From: Prauserella flavalba
GTDB taxonomy: Bacteria; Actinomycetota; Actinomycetes; Mycobacteriales; Pseudonocardiaceae
Assembly (NCBI RefSeq): GCF_003202235.1
Contig: NZ_MASU01000013.1
Coordinates: forward strand, 62,001-126,000
Direction of reading: 5' to 3'
Length of the DNA: 64,000 nucleotides
A program made the position numbers and the translations under genes. Each line of letters starts with the position of its first letter. The stretch's first letter is position 1. Positions 48,113 through 57,279 of the stretch are shown here, in pieces. Below the pieces are notes generated by a model. That model did not search any database and was not told the origin of the DNA. It was given only the letters and a program-made list of their open reading frames with translations.

Positions 48113-50113
48113 TCAGCGGGACAATGCGAGCAGGACGGGTTCCGGGTCGGGCTCGGCGGCCAGTACGGCACCGGCGACCCGGCCCTCGTAGACGGCTTCG
48201 AGCGCGGTGCGCGGCGCGTTGGCGTCGCCCGCCACGTGCACGCGGGCCACGTCGGCCAGCTCGTGCAGCAGCGCGTCGGCGGAGGTGGCCGCGCCCGCGT
48301 CGACGACGGCGCCGACGCCGGTGATCGGCTCGGTGCCACCCGAGACCGGGTCGGTGAGCACCACCGTGTCGCTGTCCTTCGCGCGCACGGTGCGCAGGAG
48401 GTGCACGCGCACGCCGTGGTCGGTGAACCGCTTCGTCAGCGCCAGCCGGGAGTAGGTGGTCACCTGCGCGCTGTACGACGCCGAGGGCGACACCAGGTGC
48501 ACCCGCGCGCCCCGCGCCGCGAACGCCTCGGCGAGTGAGGCGGCGGCCCAGCTGCCGCAGTCGTCGCGGATCACCACGACGTTCGGCACCGCCTCCTCGC
48601 CGCACACGGTCTCCACCGCCTGCCACGTGTCCAGCACCGGTGGCCCGCCGGGCAGCTCGCGGCGGACGGGCACCGAGCCGGTGGCGAGCACGACGTCGTC
48701 GGCGCACTCGGCCCGCACCAGCCGGGCGTCGGCGCGCACGCCGGTGCGCACGGTGATCCCGGCCGCCAGCACGTCCCGTTCGAGCTCCCGGGTGAGCAGC
48801 CCGAACCGCTCCCGGCCCGGCACCCGGGCGGCGAGCGCGACCTGTCCGCCGAGCCGGTCGGCGGCCTCGACGAGTGTCACGCGCTTGCCCCTGCGGTGCG
48901 CCGCGAGCGCCGCCTCCAGCCCGGCGGGACCACCGCCCACGACGAGGACGCTGCCCGCTCGCCGTCTACTGTGGACTCCCGCCCACACGCGCTCGGCGCC
49001 GACCTCCGGGTTCACCACGCACGAGATCGGCAGGTTCAGCTCCACCCGCCCGATGCAGCCCTGGTTGCACGCCACGCACGAGCGCGTCTCGTGCTCGCGG
49101 CCCTCGGCGGCCTTGCGCACCAGGTGCGGGTCGGCGATGTGCGGGCGCGCGAGCCCCACGAGGTCGGCTTCGCCGGAGGCGATCAGCTCGGCCGCCTCGC
49201 CCACGCTGTCGAGGCGGCACACGGCGAGCACGGGCAGTCCCGGCAGCGCGCGGCGGAACATCCCGGCGTGGTGGCGGAACGGCGCGTGCCCGAAGCTCAT
49301 GTCCGCCATCTGCGTGGCCAGCGACCAGCTGCCGTGGTAGGCGGAATGGCTCACGTGCACGTACGCGAGCGGGAACTCCTCCCGCAGCGCCGCCACGATC
49401 TCGATGACGTCGCCGGGTTCGAGGCCGCCGGGCAGGAACTCGTCGGCGCTCACCCGCAGGCCCACGGGCAGCTCCGGCGCGGTCTCGCGCACCGCCGTGA
49501 GCACCTCGCGCGTGAGCCGCAGGCGGTTGGCCGCGCTGCCGCCGTAGCCGTCGGTGCGGTGGTTGGTGACGGGGGAGAGGAACTGCTGGAGCAGGTGCCC
49601 GTGCCCGGCGTGCACCTCCAGTCCGTCGTAGCCCGCGCGCGACATCCGCGCCGCCGCCGCGCCGAACGCCCGCACCACCGTGCCGATGTCGCGGGTGCTC
49701 ATGGCGTGCGGGGTGTGCGCGCCGGTCGCCCACGGCAGCGCCGACGCCGACCACGCCGCCGTGCGCGTCGCGTCCCCGTTCGCCTGCCTGCCCGCGTGCA
49801 TGATCTGCGCGAAGATCGCCGCGCCCTCGGCGTGCACGGCGTCGGCGATCGCCGCGTACGCCGGGATGCTCGCGTCGTCGAAGCAGCCGAGGCTGATGTG
49901 CCTGCCCGCGCTGGTCGGGTGCACGCGGATGGCCTCGGTGATGATGAGGCCGACACCGCCGCGGGCTCGTTCGGCGTGGTAGTCGGCGTGCCTCGCGGTG
50001 GGCCGGTTCTCGTGGCCGAAGTTGGTGGTATGGCCCGGCACGAAGACCCGGTTGCGCAGCGGCACCCCGCCCAGTTCCACCGGGGAGAGTGCCGCGCGCA
50101 GCGGGCCGGTCAC
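48113..50113 (-). CDS. Flavin- and iron-sulfur oxidoreductase of the 2,4-dienoyl-CoA reductase/trimethylamine dehydrogenase family
   Basis: 666 aa, three domains: an old-yellow-enzyme TIM barrel (about 1-370) with HAGRQANGD and the active-site region LEVHAGHGHLLQQFLSP, a cysteine cluster CVACNQGCIGRVELNLPISC for one [4Fe-4S], and two dinucleotide-binding domains (VLVVGGGPAGLEAALAAHRR for FAD and a later NAD(P) site). Such enzymes reduce activated C=C bonds or demethylate amines. It overlaps the MFS gene (GTGA at 50110). In this operon it probably reduces a conjugated ring or side chain. The residue set does not settle the substrate. Confidence 0.92.
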   Translation of the reverse strand: MTGPLRAALSPVELGGVPLRNRVFVPGHTTNFGHENRPTARHADYHAERARGGVGLIITEAIRVHPTSAGRHISLGCFDDASIPAYAAIADAVHAEGAAIFAQIMHAGRQANGDATRTAAWSASALPWATGAHTPHAMSTRDIGTVVRAFGAAAARMSRAGYDGLEVHAGHGHLLQQFLSPVTNHRTDGYGGSAANRLRLTREVLTAVRETAPELPVGLRVSADEFLPGGLEPGDVIEIVAALREEFPLAYVHVSHSAYHGSWSLATQMADMSFGHAPFRHHAGMFRRALPGLPVLAVCRLDSVGEAAELIASGEADLVGLARPHIADPHLVRKAAEGREHETRSCVACNQGCIGRVELNLPISCVVNPEVGAERVWAGVHSRRRAGSVLVVGGGPAGLEAALAAHRRGKRVTLVEAADRLGGQVALAARVPGRERFGLLTRELERDVLAAGITVRTGVRADARLVRAECADDVVLATGSVPVRRELPGGPPVLDTWQAVETVCGEEAVPNVVVIRDDCGSWAAASLAEAFAARGARVHLVSPSASYSAQVTTYSRLALTKRFTDHGVRVHLLRTVRAKDSDTVVLTDPVSGGTEPITGVGAVVDAGAATSADALLHELADVARVHVAGDANAPRTALEAVYEGRVAGAVLAAEPDPEPVLLALSR

Positions 50114-51405
50114 GAGTGCTCCGCCGCCACGGCCGGTGCCGCCGGCTCGTTCTTACGCGGATCGGTGGACACGAACAGCAACAGCAGTGCGCTCACCGCC
50201 ACCAGGCAGCTCATCAGCACGAAGCCACTGGTGAACGTGCCCGTGCGGTCGACGACGAAGCCCATGATCGACGGCGCGATGATGCCGGCGAGCGCGAACG
50301 CCGCATCCACGAAACCGGCCGCGCTCGCGGGCTGGTTGGGCGCCGCGTCGATCGAGGCCACGAACCAGATGCCACCGGTGATGAACCCGCAGCCCACGCC
50401 GAGCGAGATGAAGATCAGCGCGACGGTGAGGCTCGTCGTGAGGAACACCGGCACCAGCGCGGCGCCGGCCAGCAGCAGCGCGCAGCCGATGATCGTGAGC
50501 CTGGTGCGGGCGTTGCCGGTGCGCCGGTAGAGCCGGTCCACCAGCACACCACCCACCAGCGCGCCCACCACACCGGCGGCCCACGGTGCGATGGAGAACG
50601 CGCCGACGCTCTCGATGCTCAGGCCGTGTGCGCGCTGCAGGTACTCGGGCAGCCAGTACATGAAGCCCCAGAACATGAAGCCCCACGAGAAGAAGCCGAT
50701 CGCGACGAGCCACAGGTTGCGGTTGGTGAACAGCCCCCGCCAGTCGACGGCGGCCTTGCTCGCGGGTGCCTCGTCGGCGGCGGTGTGGCCCTGGGCGATG
50801 TAGGCCTTCTCGGCGTCGTTGGGGTAGGGGCTCTCGTCCGGCGTGTTGCGCAGCAACCACAGTGCGAGCACCGCCCACACCACGCCGACACCGGCCATCA
50901 CCCAGAACATGCCGCGCCAGCCCGTGAGCCCGATCAGCTGCGTCAGCAGCGGGCTCGCGATCAGCAGGCTGCCCGACACCGCGACGCCGCCGATGAGCGC
51001 GAGCGCGATGCCCTGCTCCTTCTGCGGCAGCCACCGGCTCACCACCCGCGTCGCACCGGGGAACGCCGGAGACTCGCCCGCGCCGAGGATGATGCGCACG
51101 AGCAGCAGCCCGGCGAACCCGCCCGCCAGCGGGATCAGCGCCGTGGCGAGCGAGAAGATCACGATCGCCGTCAGCAGCACGCGGCGTGGACCGAACCGGT
51201 CGACCAGGAATCCCGACAGGAACGTGAACACCATGTACCCGATGGCGAACGCGCTGGAGATCGCGCCGTACTGGGTTGCCGTGATGCCGAACTCGTCCTG
51301 CAGCGGGCGTACGGCGAAGGACACCGCGCTGCGATCGATGTAGTTGATGACGATCAGCGATACGACCAGGCCGATCGTGATCCAGCGGAATCGGGTGGTT
51401 GTCAT
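50110..51405 (-). CDS. MFS transporter, anion:cation symporter-like
   Basis: 431 aa with twelve membrane helices. The N-terminal IDRSAVSFAVRPLQDEFG and the loop-2 motif GFLVDRFGPRRVLL are typical of the ACS family, which imports organic anions such as glucarate, phthalate or allantoate. It is the only transporter of the catabolic operon and probably imports the anionic substrate. Its stop overlaps the next GTG; the PrpD stop is 27 bp upstream. Confidence 0.92.
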   Translation of the reverse strand: MTTTRFRWITIGLVVSLIVINYIDRSAVSFAVRPLQDEFGITATQYGAISSAFAIGYMVFTFLSGFLVDRFGPRRVLLTAIVIFSLATALIPLAGGFAGLLLVRIILGAGESPAFPGATRVVSRWLPQKEQGIALALIGGVAVSGSLLIASPLLTQLIGLTGWRGMFWVMAGVGVVWAVLALWLLRNTPDESPYPNDAEKAYIAQGHTAADEAPASKAAVDWRGLFTNRNLWLVAIGFFSWGFMFWGFMYWLPEYLQRAHGLSIESVGAFSIAPWAAGVVGALVGGVLVDRLYRRTGNARTRLTIIGCALLLAGAALVPVFLTTSLTVALIFISLGVGCGFITGGIWFVASIDAAPNQPASAAGFVDAAFALAGIIAPSIMGFVVDRTGTFTSGFVLMSCLVAVSALLLLFVSTDPRKNEPAAPAVAAEHS

Positions 51406-51432
51406 GGGCTCACCTCGTTGTGGTCAGGGTTC

Positions 51433-52833
51433 TTACGCGCTCACGAGCTGGTCGGTCAGCGCCGAGACGTCCGCCAGTCCGGCGACGCCGTAGGTCAGCT
51501 CGGTGATCCGCCGCGCCCGGTCCTCGCTGACCGCGCGCGTGGCGTTGAGCCGGAACTTGGTCGCCAGCTCGTCGGCGGACAGCGGGTTGCCGTTGCCGCC
51601 CCGGTTCTCGTCCACCCGCTCCTCGATCTCGGTGCCGTCGTGCAGGCGAACCCGCAGGACGGCGGGGAACTGGTGCGGGAAGATCTCGTCGCAGCGGGCG
51701 TCGGGCACGCACGTGACCTTGGCCGCGAGCGCGAGCCGCTCCGGGTCGGCCGCCGCCGCGTCGGTGAAGTCCTCGTGGAACACGCCGAGCCCGCCGCCGC
51801 CGAGCAGCGCCGCCGCCACGGTGTAGGGGCCGGAGAACGCCGCGTGGTAGCCGGACTTGGGCAGGATCTTCTCCTCGCGCGGCTCGCCGATCGTGCGCAG
51901 CACGGCGGTGGGCGCGCCCAGCTCGATGCTCTCGATCTCGCCGGGCGTCACGCCCCGTTCCCGCAGCCGCAGCGCGGCGTCGATGCCGGCGTGCGTGAAG
52001 TGGTTGCAGGGGTAGGGCTTGAAGAAGATGCCGGGCAGCTCCCAGTGCTCGCCGAGCGCGTCGGTGAGCGCGTCGAGGTCCACCTGGTCGCCGCAGAACG
52101 CCTGCAGCAGCCCGAACCGGCCCTCCAGCACGGTCGGCGGCCCGGTGATGCCGGTGCGGGCGAGGCCGGCGGCGGTGACGGCCGCGTGTGCCGCCCAGCC
52201 GCAGTGCACGCGCTTGACCGTGCCGCCGGTGCGGTTGGCCTCCAGCAGTCCGGCGCCCATGCTCGCGGCGATGCCGAGCGCGTCGGCGATGCCCTCGGAG
52301 TCCACATCGGACAGCATCGCGGCGGCGACCGCGCCGCCGAGCGCCCCGCAGATGGCCGTGGCGTGCAGGCCACGCTCGAAGAACACGGAGTTGCCCAGTT
52401 CCCGGTCGTAGCCTGCCATGCCCACGCGCACGGCGACCTCCACGCCGACGCCGATCGCGTCGAGCAGTGCTGCGCCGCTCTTGCCGCGGGACTCGGCGAC
52501 CGCGAGCGCCGCGGGCACCACGGAGGCCGAGGGGTGCAGCACCGAGGGCAGGTGCGTGTCGTCGAAGTCGAGCGAGTGCGCGAGCGTTCCGTTCAGCAGC
52601 GCGGCGCTCGGTTCGGGGAGCCTGCCGCCGCCGATCGCGGTCGCGCGGCCCTGCCCGCCCCATTCGGCGACGAGCGTGCCGACCGCCTTCGCGGGCGGCT
52701 CGGCGGTGGCGGCGAGGCTGTTGCCGAGCACGTCGAGGACCCGGCGCGCGGCGTCGTCGCGCAGCTCGGCGGGAAGTCCCTTGGCGCGCACCGAGTCCGC
52801 CAGCTCGGCGAGGCGCTGGACGAGCGTCGTCAT
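51433..52833 (-). CDS. MmgE/PrpD-family protein
   Basis: 466 aa of the 2-methylcitrate dehydratase / cis-aconitate decarboxylase / iminodisuccinate epimerase superfamily. Family segments are ALLNGTLAHSLDFDDTHLPS (conserved His/Asp of the active site), HPSASVVPAALA, KRVHCGWAAHAAVTAA and FKPYPCNHFTHAGIDAAL. Members dehydrate, decarboxylate or isomerise polycarboxylates without a metal cofactor. The ATG overlaps the cyclase stop. It probably acts on a dicarboxylic intermediate in this pathway. Confidence 0.9.
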   Translation of the reverse strand: MTTLVQRLAELADSVRAKGLPAELRDDAARRVLDVLGNSLAATAEPPAKAVGTLVAEWGGQGRATAIGGGRLPEPSAALLNGTLAHSLDFDDTHLPSVLHPSASVVPAALAVAESRGKSGAALLDAIGVGVEVAVRVGMAGYDRELGNSVFFERGLHATAICGALGGAVAAAMLSDVDSEGIADALGIAASMGAGLLEANRTGGTVKRVHCGWAAHAAVTAAGLARTGITGPPTVLEGRFGLLQAFCGDQVDLDALTDALGEHWELPGIFFKPYPCNHFTHAGIDAALRLRERGVTPGEIESIELGAPTAVLRTIGEPREEKILPKSGYHAAFSGPYTVAAALLGGGGLGVFHEDFTDAAAADPERLALAAKVTCVPDARCDEIFPHQFPAVLRVRLHDGTEIEERVDENRGGNGNPLSADELATKFRLNATRAVSEDRARRITELTYGVAGLADVSALTDQLVSA

Positions 52834-53651
52834 GCGCTCACCGCCGCGAGCGGGCGGATGGGCGAGCCGGTGCCGCCGGTGATGCGCAGGGGAGCGAGCA
52901 GGAACGTGAACTCGCCGAGGCCCGCCTCCGCGACGGCCTCCAGGTTGAGGTGCTCCATGATGAAGATCCCGGACTCCACGAGCAGTACCCGGTGCACGGG
53001 CAGCACGGCGTGTCCGGCGCCCGCGGGGATCTGCTCGTACGCCGTCGTGTCGGCTCCGGTCGCGACGATCTTGCGTTCGGCCAGCCACTCCGCGGCCTCC
53101 ACGGTCGCGCCGGGAACGCCGGACTCCTTGCCCATGTACGTGGCCGGGTCGCCGAAGTTGCGCGCCCAGCCGGTGCGGATCAGCGCGACGTCACCCTCGC
53201 CGGGCTCGGCGTCGGCGAGCTTCGCGGCGGCCGCCAGGTCGTCGGCCGTCACGCCGTAGCCGGCGGGCAGCGTCGGCACGCCGTGCACGGCGGCGACGTC
53301 GAGCAGCACACCGCGCCGCAGCAGGCCGGGCAGGTTCTCGGCGCCGTGCGTGGTGAACACGCCGCCCCGCTGCGCCTCGGCGGCGTCGACCCCGCCGTGC
53401 AGCTCACCGCAGTGGCTCACGTGCGACAGCGCGTCGATGTGGGTGCCCACATGCCCGCCGGTGACGATGATCTCGTTGGCGGCCGAGCCGCCGTCGGGAC
53501 GCTCCATGTCGCCGTGGCGGCGGATGAGCGTCATCCGGAACCCGGGGTGGTTCGGGGAGCACGGCATGCCGGTGAAGAACGGCTGGCCGAGCTCGATCAG
53601 CCGGACCCCGCCGGAGACGGCGGCGAGCAGCGGATCCTGAGTGCGTGTCAT
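52830..53651 (-). CDS. Cyclase-family metal hydrolase (kynurenine formamidase/isatin hydrolase-like)
   Basis: 273 aa. The family motif HxGTHxDxxxH is present as GGHVGTHIDALSHV, with Asp and Glu further on. Proteins of this fold open cyclic amides or formamides (isatin hydrolase, N-formylkynurenine formamidase) using Mn or Zn. It is coupled on both sides (ATGA with CitE-like and with PrpD). A ring-opening role in the pathway is inferred. Confidence 0.88.
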   Translation of the reverse strand: MTRTQDPLLAAVSGGVRLIELGQPFFTGMPCSPNHPGFRMTLIRRHGDMERPDGGSAANEIIVTGGHVGTHIDALSHVSHCGELHGGVDAAEAQRGGVFTTHGAENLPGLLRRGVLLDVAAVHGVPTLPAGYGVTADDLAAAAKLADAEPGEGDVALIRTGWARNFGDPATYMGKESGVPGATVEAAEWLAERKIVATGADTTAYEQIPAGAGHAVLPVHRVLLVESGIFIMEHLNLEAVAEAGLGEFTFLLAPLRITGGTGSPIRPLAAVSA

Positions 53652-54487
53652 GACGGGTGGCCTTCCTTGACGTGCTGGTTCTCCCCCGCGATCGCGAGCA
53701 GCCACAGCGCCCGCTCCACGATCGCCTTGTCGACAAAGCGTCCGGACGCATCGATCCAGGCCGCCTCGTCGTTCTCGCTCACCGCGTCCACAAGGGACCG
53801 TGCCCACGCGACGTCCTCGGCGTCGGGGGCACAGGCCTCGTGGACAACGGGAATCTGTGCCGGATGAATCACGGAGCGCCCGAAGAAGCCCGCGCGCCGC
53901 CCCAGCTCGGTGTCGGTGCGCAGGCCGTCGAGGTCGCGCACCGCGGTCCACACGCTCTGCACCGGGCTCGGCAGCCCGGCCGCGCGCGCGGCGACCACGA
54001 CCCGCGAGCGTGGCCACGCGAGCCCTTCGCCGCCGGTCACCCGCAGGTCCGCGGCGAGGTCGGCCTCGCCCAGCGAGATCCCGGCGACGAGCGGGTGCGC
54101 CGTGGCCAGTGCGAAGGCGTTCTCGACGCCGAGTGCCGACTCCAGCACCGGGTAGACGGGCACGCCCAGCGTGTCGGCGACGCGGCGCAGCTCGCCAGGG
54201 TCCTCACACTTGGGCAGTCGCACCCCGGCGAGCGCACCCGGCTCGGCGGCGAGCGCGGCGAGATCGGCCGTCCCGTGTGGACTGTTCGTGGCGTTGACCC
54301 GGACGTAGGCGCGCCGCCCCTCGGCGAGTGTCGCGACGACGGTGCGCCGTGCCTCGGCCTTCGCGGCAGGCGCGACGGCGTCCTCGAGGTCGAGGATCAC
54401 GGCGTCGGCGTCGGACGCGAGCGCCTTGGCGATGCGCTCCGGCCGGTCGCCCGGCACGTAGAGCCAGCTCCTGGCGGGGGCCGTCAC
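53648..54487 (-). CDS. CitE/HpcH-family CoA-thioester lyase
   Basis: 279 aa. The CitE-like TIM barrel has RSWLYVPGDRPERIAKAL, the Mg-binding Asp/Glu segment VILDLEDAVAP, RVNATNSPHG and PVLESALGVENA. Homologues cleave malyl-CoA, citramalyl-CoA or 3-hydroxy-3-methylglutaryl-like thioesters. Coupled to the CaiB transferase gene by GTGA (start 54487), so a CoA ester formed there is the likely substrate. Together they resemble itaconate or mesaconate catabolism, though the ring-acting enzymes nearby argue for a longer route. Confidence 0.9.
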   Translation of the reverse strand: MTAPARSWLYVPGDRPERIAKALASDADAVILDLEDAVAPAAKAEARRTVVATLAEGRRAYVRVNATNSPHGTADLAALAAEPGALAGVRLPKCEDPGELRRVADTLGVPVYPVLESALGVENAFALATAHPLVAGISLGEADLAADLRVTGGEGLAWPRSRVVVAARAAGLPSPVQSVWTAVRDLDGLRTDTELGRRAGFFGRSVIHPAQIPVVHEACAPDAEDVAWARSLVDAVSENDEAAWIDASGRFVDKAIVERALWLLAIAGENQHVKEGHPS

Positions 54488-55671
54488 CGGATCACACCCT
54501 TCGCGCGCAGCTCGGCGAGCTGCTCGCCGGTGACGTCGTAGCGGCCGAGCACCTCTTCGGTGTGCGCGCCCACCTTGGCGCCGGTGGAGGTGATGCGGCC
54601 GGGGGTCTCGGAAAGCCGGAACAGCACGTTCTGCATCTTCACCGGGCCTAGCTCGTCGTCCATCAGCGTCGCGATCGTGCCGAGCGCGTCGAACTGCGGG
54701 TCGACCATGATGTCGGCGGCCGTGTAGATCGGCGCGACGGCGGCCTGCGCCTCCTCGAACGCCTTGATCACCTCGTCGCGGTCGCGCTCGGCGATCCACG
54801 AGCCCACGGCCTCGTCGAGCACGTCGGCGTGCCGCGCACGCTCGGCGCCGGTGGCGAACCACGGCTCCTCGATCAGCTCGGGCCGCCCGACCAGGCGCAT
54901 CACGCGTTCGGCGATCGACTGCGCGCTCGTGGAGATCGCGACCCAGCCGCCGTCGCGCGTGCGGTAGGTGTTGCGCGGAGCGTTGTTGGTCGAGCGGTTC
55001 CCGGTGCGCTCCTGCAGCTCGCCGAGCTGGTCGTAGGCGATGATCTGCGGCCCGAGGAGCGTGAGGATCGGCTCGATGATGGCGAGGTCCACCACCTGAC
55101 CGTGGCCGGTGTGCTCCCTGGCGCGCAGGGCTGTCATCACGGCGAACGCCGTGGTCAGCGCCGCGATGCCGTCGGCGAGGCCGAACGGCGGCAGCGTCGG
55201 CGGCCCGTCCGGCTCGCCGGTGATGGCCGCGAAACCGCTCATCGCCTCGGCGAGCGTGCCGAAGCCGGGACGCTTCGAGTACGGGCCGATCTGCCCGAAG
55301 CCGGTGACCCGCGCGAGGACGATTCCGGGGTTGATCTTCCGCAGTTCGTCGTAGCCGAGCCCCCAGCGTTCCAGCGTGCCTGGCCGGAAGTTCTCGATCA
55401 CCACGTCGGCGTCGGCGACCATCCTGCGGAAGATCTCCTGGCCCTCGGGCGAGCCGAGGTAGAGCGTGATCGCCTTCTTGCCCCGGCCGAGCATCTTCCA
55501 CCAGAGGCCGACGCCGTCGCGTTGCGCGCCGTGGCTGCGCACCGGATCGCCCTTCGGGTGCTCGATCTTGATCACGTCGGCGCCGTAGTCGGCGAGCAGC
55601 GTCGCGGCGAGCGGACCGGCGAACAGCGTCGCGGTGTCGAGTACCCGGATCCCGGACAGCGCGTCCGTCAT
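54484..55671 (-). CDS. CaiB/BaiF (family III) CoA-transferase
   Basis: 395 aa, usual length. MTDALSGIRVLDTATLFAGP, ADYGADVIKIEHPKGDPVRS and ENFRPGTLERWGL mark the family, in which an Asp carries the CoA intermediate (here in the segment around RVTGFGQIGPY and beyond). It transfers CoA from succinyl-CoA or similar to a carboxylate. GGGAGG lies 8 nt before the ATG. It is the first gene of the leftward operon and faces the flavoprotein gene across a 222-bp divergent control region. Confidence 0.92.
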   Translation of the reverse strand: MTDALSGIRVLDTATLFAGPLAATLLADYGADVIKIEHPKGDPVRSHGAQRDGVGLWWKMLGRGKKAITLYLGSPEGQEIFRRMVADADVVIENFRPGTLERWGLGYDELRKINPGIVLARVTGFGQIGPYSKRPGFGTLAEAMSGFAAITGEPDGPPTLPPFGLADGIAALTTAFAVMTALRAREHTGHGQVVDLAIIEPILTLLGPQIIAYDQLGELQERTGNRSTNNAPRNTYRTRDGGWVAISTSAQSIAERVMRLVGRPELIEEPWFATGAERARHADVLDEAVGSWIAERDRDEVIKAFEEAQAAVAPIYTAADIMVDPQFDALGTIATLMDDELGPVKMQNVLFRLSETPGRITSTGAKVGAHTEEVLGRYDVTGEQLAELRAKGVIR

Positions 55672-55700
55672 GGGGCGTACCTCCCGTTCCTGGTGTTTCT

Positions 55701-55720
55701 TCTAGGGGAACAACATTACC
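55701..55720 (-). promoter_or_regulatory. AATGTnGTTCC box, CaiB side
   Basis: On the minus strand the site reads GGTAATGTTGTTCCCCTAGA, 30 bp before the CaiB start. A second copy is at 55853-55872 and a shorter relative at 59730-59745 near the IclR gene. The three positions suit a common regulator, probably the IclR protein encoded nearby. Confidence 0.45.
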
Positions 55721-55849
55721 GTTGTGTTTCGCCCCTTCGCGCTGGCGCTGGTGTATCAAGTTCGCACTGCTCCCTGCCTCACGTCAAGAGAACAGGGTCG
55801 TTGACTCCCGTGGGTGCCGGATGCCACGATGGCCGCAAGCGTTCCGCTC

Positions 55850-55872
55850 GTTCCTCTGGGAGGAACGACATT
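55850..55872. promoter_or_regulatory. Palindrome GTTCCTC-TGG-GAGGAAC with AATGTnGTTCC box, flavoprotein side
   Basis: The 17-bp dyad (55850-55866) is flanked by GACATT, so the minus strand carries AATGTCGTTCCTCC. It lies 22-44 bp before the flavoprotein start. Same box as at 55701-55720; candidate IclR-type operator. Confidence 0.5.
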
Positions 55873-55893
55873 CAGAGAGGAAGTTCGCGGGGC

Positions 55894-57270
55894 ATGAGCG
55901 AGGCGGTCGATCTGGTCGTCGCGGGTGCGGGCGGCGGGCTCGCCGGTGCGCTGCGCGCCGCCGGGCACGGGCTGAGTGTGCTCGTGGTGGAGGCCAGCGA
56001 GCACTTCCGCCGGGGCAACAACACCTCGATGTCCACGGCGATGTTCCCCGGCGCGGGCTCCCGCTGGCAGGCCGAGGCGGGGGTCGAGGACTCCCCGGAA
56101 CGGTTCGTCGCCGACATCATGGCCAAGACCCGCGGGCAGGCCGACGCGCGGCTCGCACGCACGCTCGCCGACGTGAGCGCTCCGCTCGTGGAGTGGCTGG
56201 CCGACTCCGTGGAGCTGCCGCTCACGCTCGTCACCGACTTCACCTACCCCGGTCACGCCGTGCCGCGCTGCCATTCGGTACCGGGACGGCACGGCTCGCT
56301 CGTCGTCGACCACCTGGCCCGCCGCGTCACCGAGCACCCGGACATCGAGCTGCTCGCGCCCGCCCGGCTCGTCGAGGTGCCGACCGACGACGAAGGGCAC
56401 GTCCGTGCCGCCGTCGTGCGCTACCCCGACGGCGCCGAGGAGGAGATCCCCACGCGCGCGGTGCTGCTCGCCACCAACGGCTTCGGGGCCAATGCGGAGC
56501 TCGTGCGAACGTACCTGCCGGAGATCGCCGACGCGCTGTACCAGGGCAGCGACCGGTCACTCGGCGACGCGCTGCGGATCGGCGAGAAGCTCGGCGCCGC
56601 AGCGGGTTTCCTCGACGCCTACCAGGGCCACGGCGCGGTCGCCGCCGGTGCGGGCACGCTCGTCGGCTGGGCCACGATCGTGCACGGCGGGATCCTCGTC
56701 GACCTCGGCGGCCGCCGGTTCGGCAACGAGACGCGCGGCTACTCCGAGTACGCCGCCGAGCTGGCCGCGCGCCCCAGCGGCACCGGCTGGATCGTGCTCG
56801 ACGAGGTGATCTTCGCCCAGTGCGAGCCCTTCCAGGACTTCCGCGACACCGTCGACTCGGGTGTGGTCGTGTGGGCCGACGACGCGCCCGCGCTCGCCCG
56901 CGCGACCGGACTGCCCGAGCGGGAACTGGCCGAGGAGCTGGCGAACGCCGCCGCGATCGCGCGGGGCGAGCGGGCCGACGAGTTCGGCCGCACGAGCTGG
57001 GAGCGCCCGCTGACACCGAGATACGCGGCCGTGCGCGTGGTGCCCGCGCTGTTCCACACACAGGGCGGGCTGCTCGTCGACGAGCACGCCGCCGTGGTCG
57101 ACCACACCGACCGGCCCATCCCCGGCCTCTACGCGGCCGGCGGAGCGGCGGCCGGGATCTCCGGCCACGGCGCCGCGGGTTACCTTGCGGGCAACGGCCT
57201 GCTGCCCGCCTTCGGACTGTCCTACCTGGCCGCGGACGACGTGGCCCGCCGGCTGAAGAACACGCAGTGA
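55894..57270 (+). CDS. FAD-dependent oxidoreductase of the fumarate reductase/ketosteroid dehydrogenase type
   Basis: 458 aa. FAD-binding N-terminus DLVVAGAGGGLAGALRAA, the second FAD strand VRAAVVRYPDGAEEEIPT to VLLATNGFGANAELVRTY, and the C-terminal FAD segment IPGLYAAGGAAAGISGHGAA. Family members reduce or introduce double bonds next to carbonyls (fumarate reductase, 3-ketosteroid dehydrogenase, tricarballylate dehydrogenase). GAGAGG-type site upstream of the ATG. It begins the rightward arm of the catabolic island and is followed nine bases later by the amidohydrolase. It may dehydrogenate a saturated ring intermediate. Confidence 0.88.
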   Translation: MSEAVDLVVAGAGGGLAGALRAAGHGLSVLVVEASEHFRRGNNTSMSTAMFPGAGSRWQAEAGVEDSPERFVADIMAKTRGQADARLARTLADVSAPLVEWLADSVELPLTLVTDFTYPGHAVPRCHSVPGRHGSLVVDHLARRVTEHPDIELLAPARLVEVPTDDEGHVRAAVVRYPDGAEEEIPTRAVLLATNGFGANAELVRTYLPEIADALYQGSDRSLGDALRIGEKLGAAAGFLDAYQGHGAVAAGAGTLVGWATIVHGGILVDLGGRRFGNETRGYSEYAAELAARPSGTGWIVLDEVIFAQCEPFQDFRDTVDSGVVVWADDAPALARATGLPERELAEELANAAAIARGERADEFGRTSWERPLTPRYAAVRVVPALFHTQGGLLVDEHAAVVDHTDRPIPGLYAAGGAAAGISGHGAAGYLAGNGLLPAFGLSYLAADDVARRLKNTQ

Positions 57271-57279
57271 GGAGCACGC

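Noticed and set aside
50089-53259. Open frame of more than 1000 codons on the plus strand opposite the MFS, PrpD and cyclase genes
   Set aside because: Same GC artefact; no recognisable domain and no ribosome site, while the minus-strand genes are well-known families with overlapping starts and stops.
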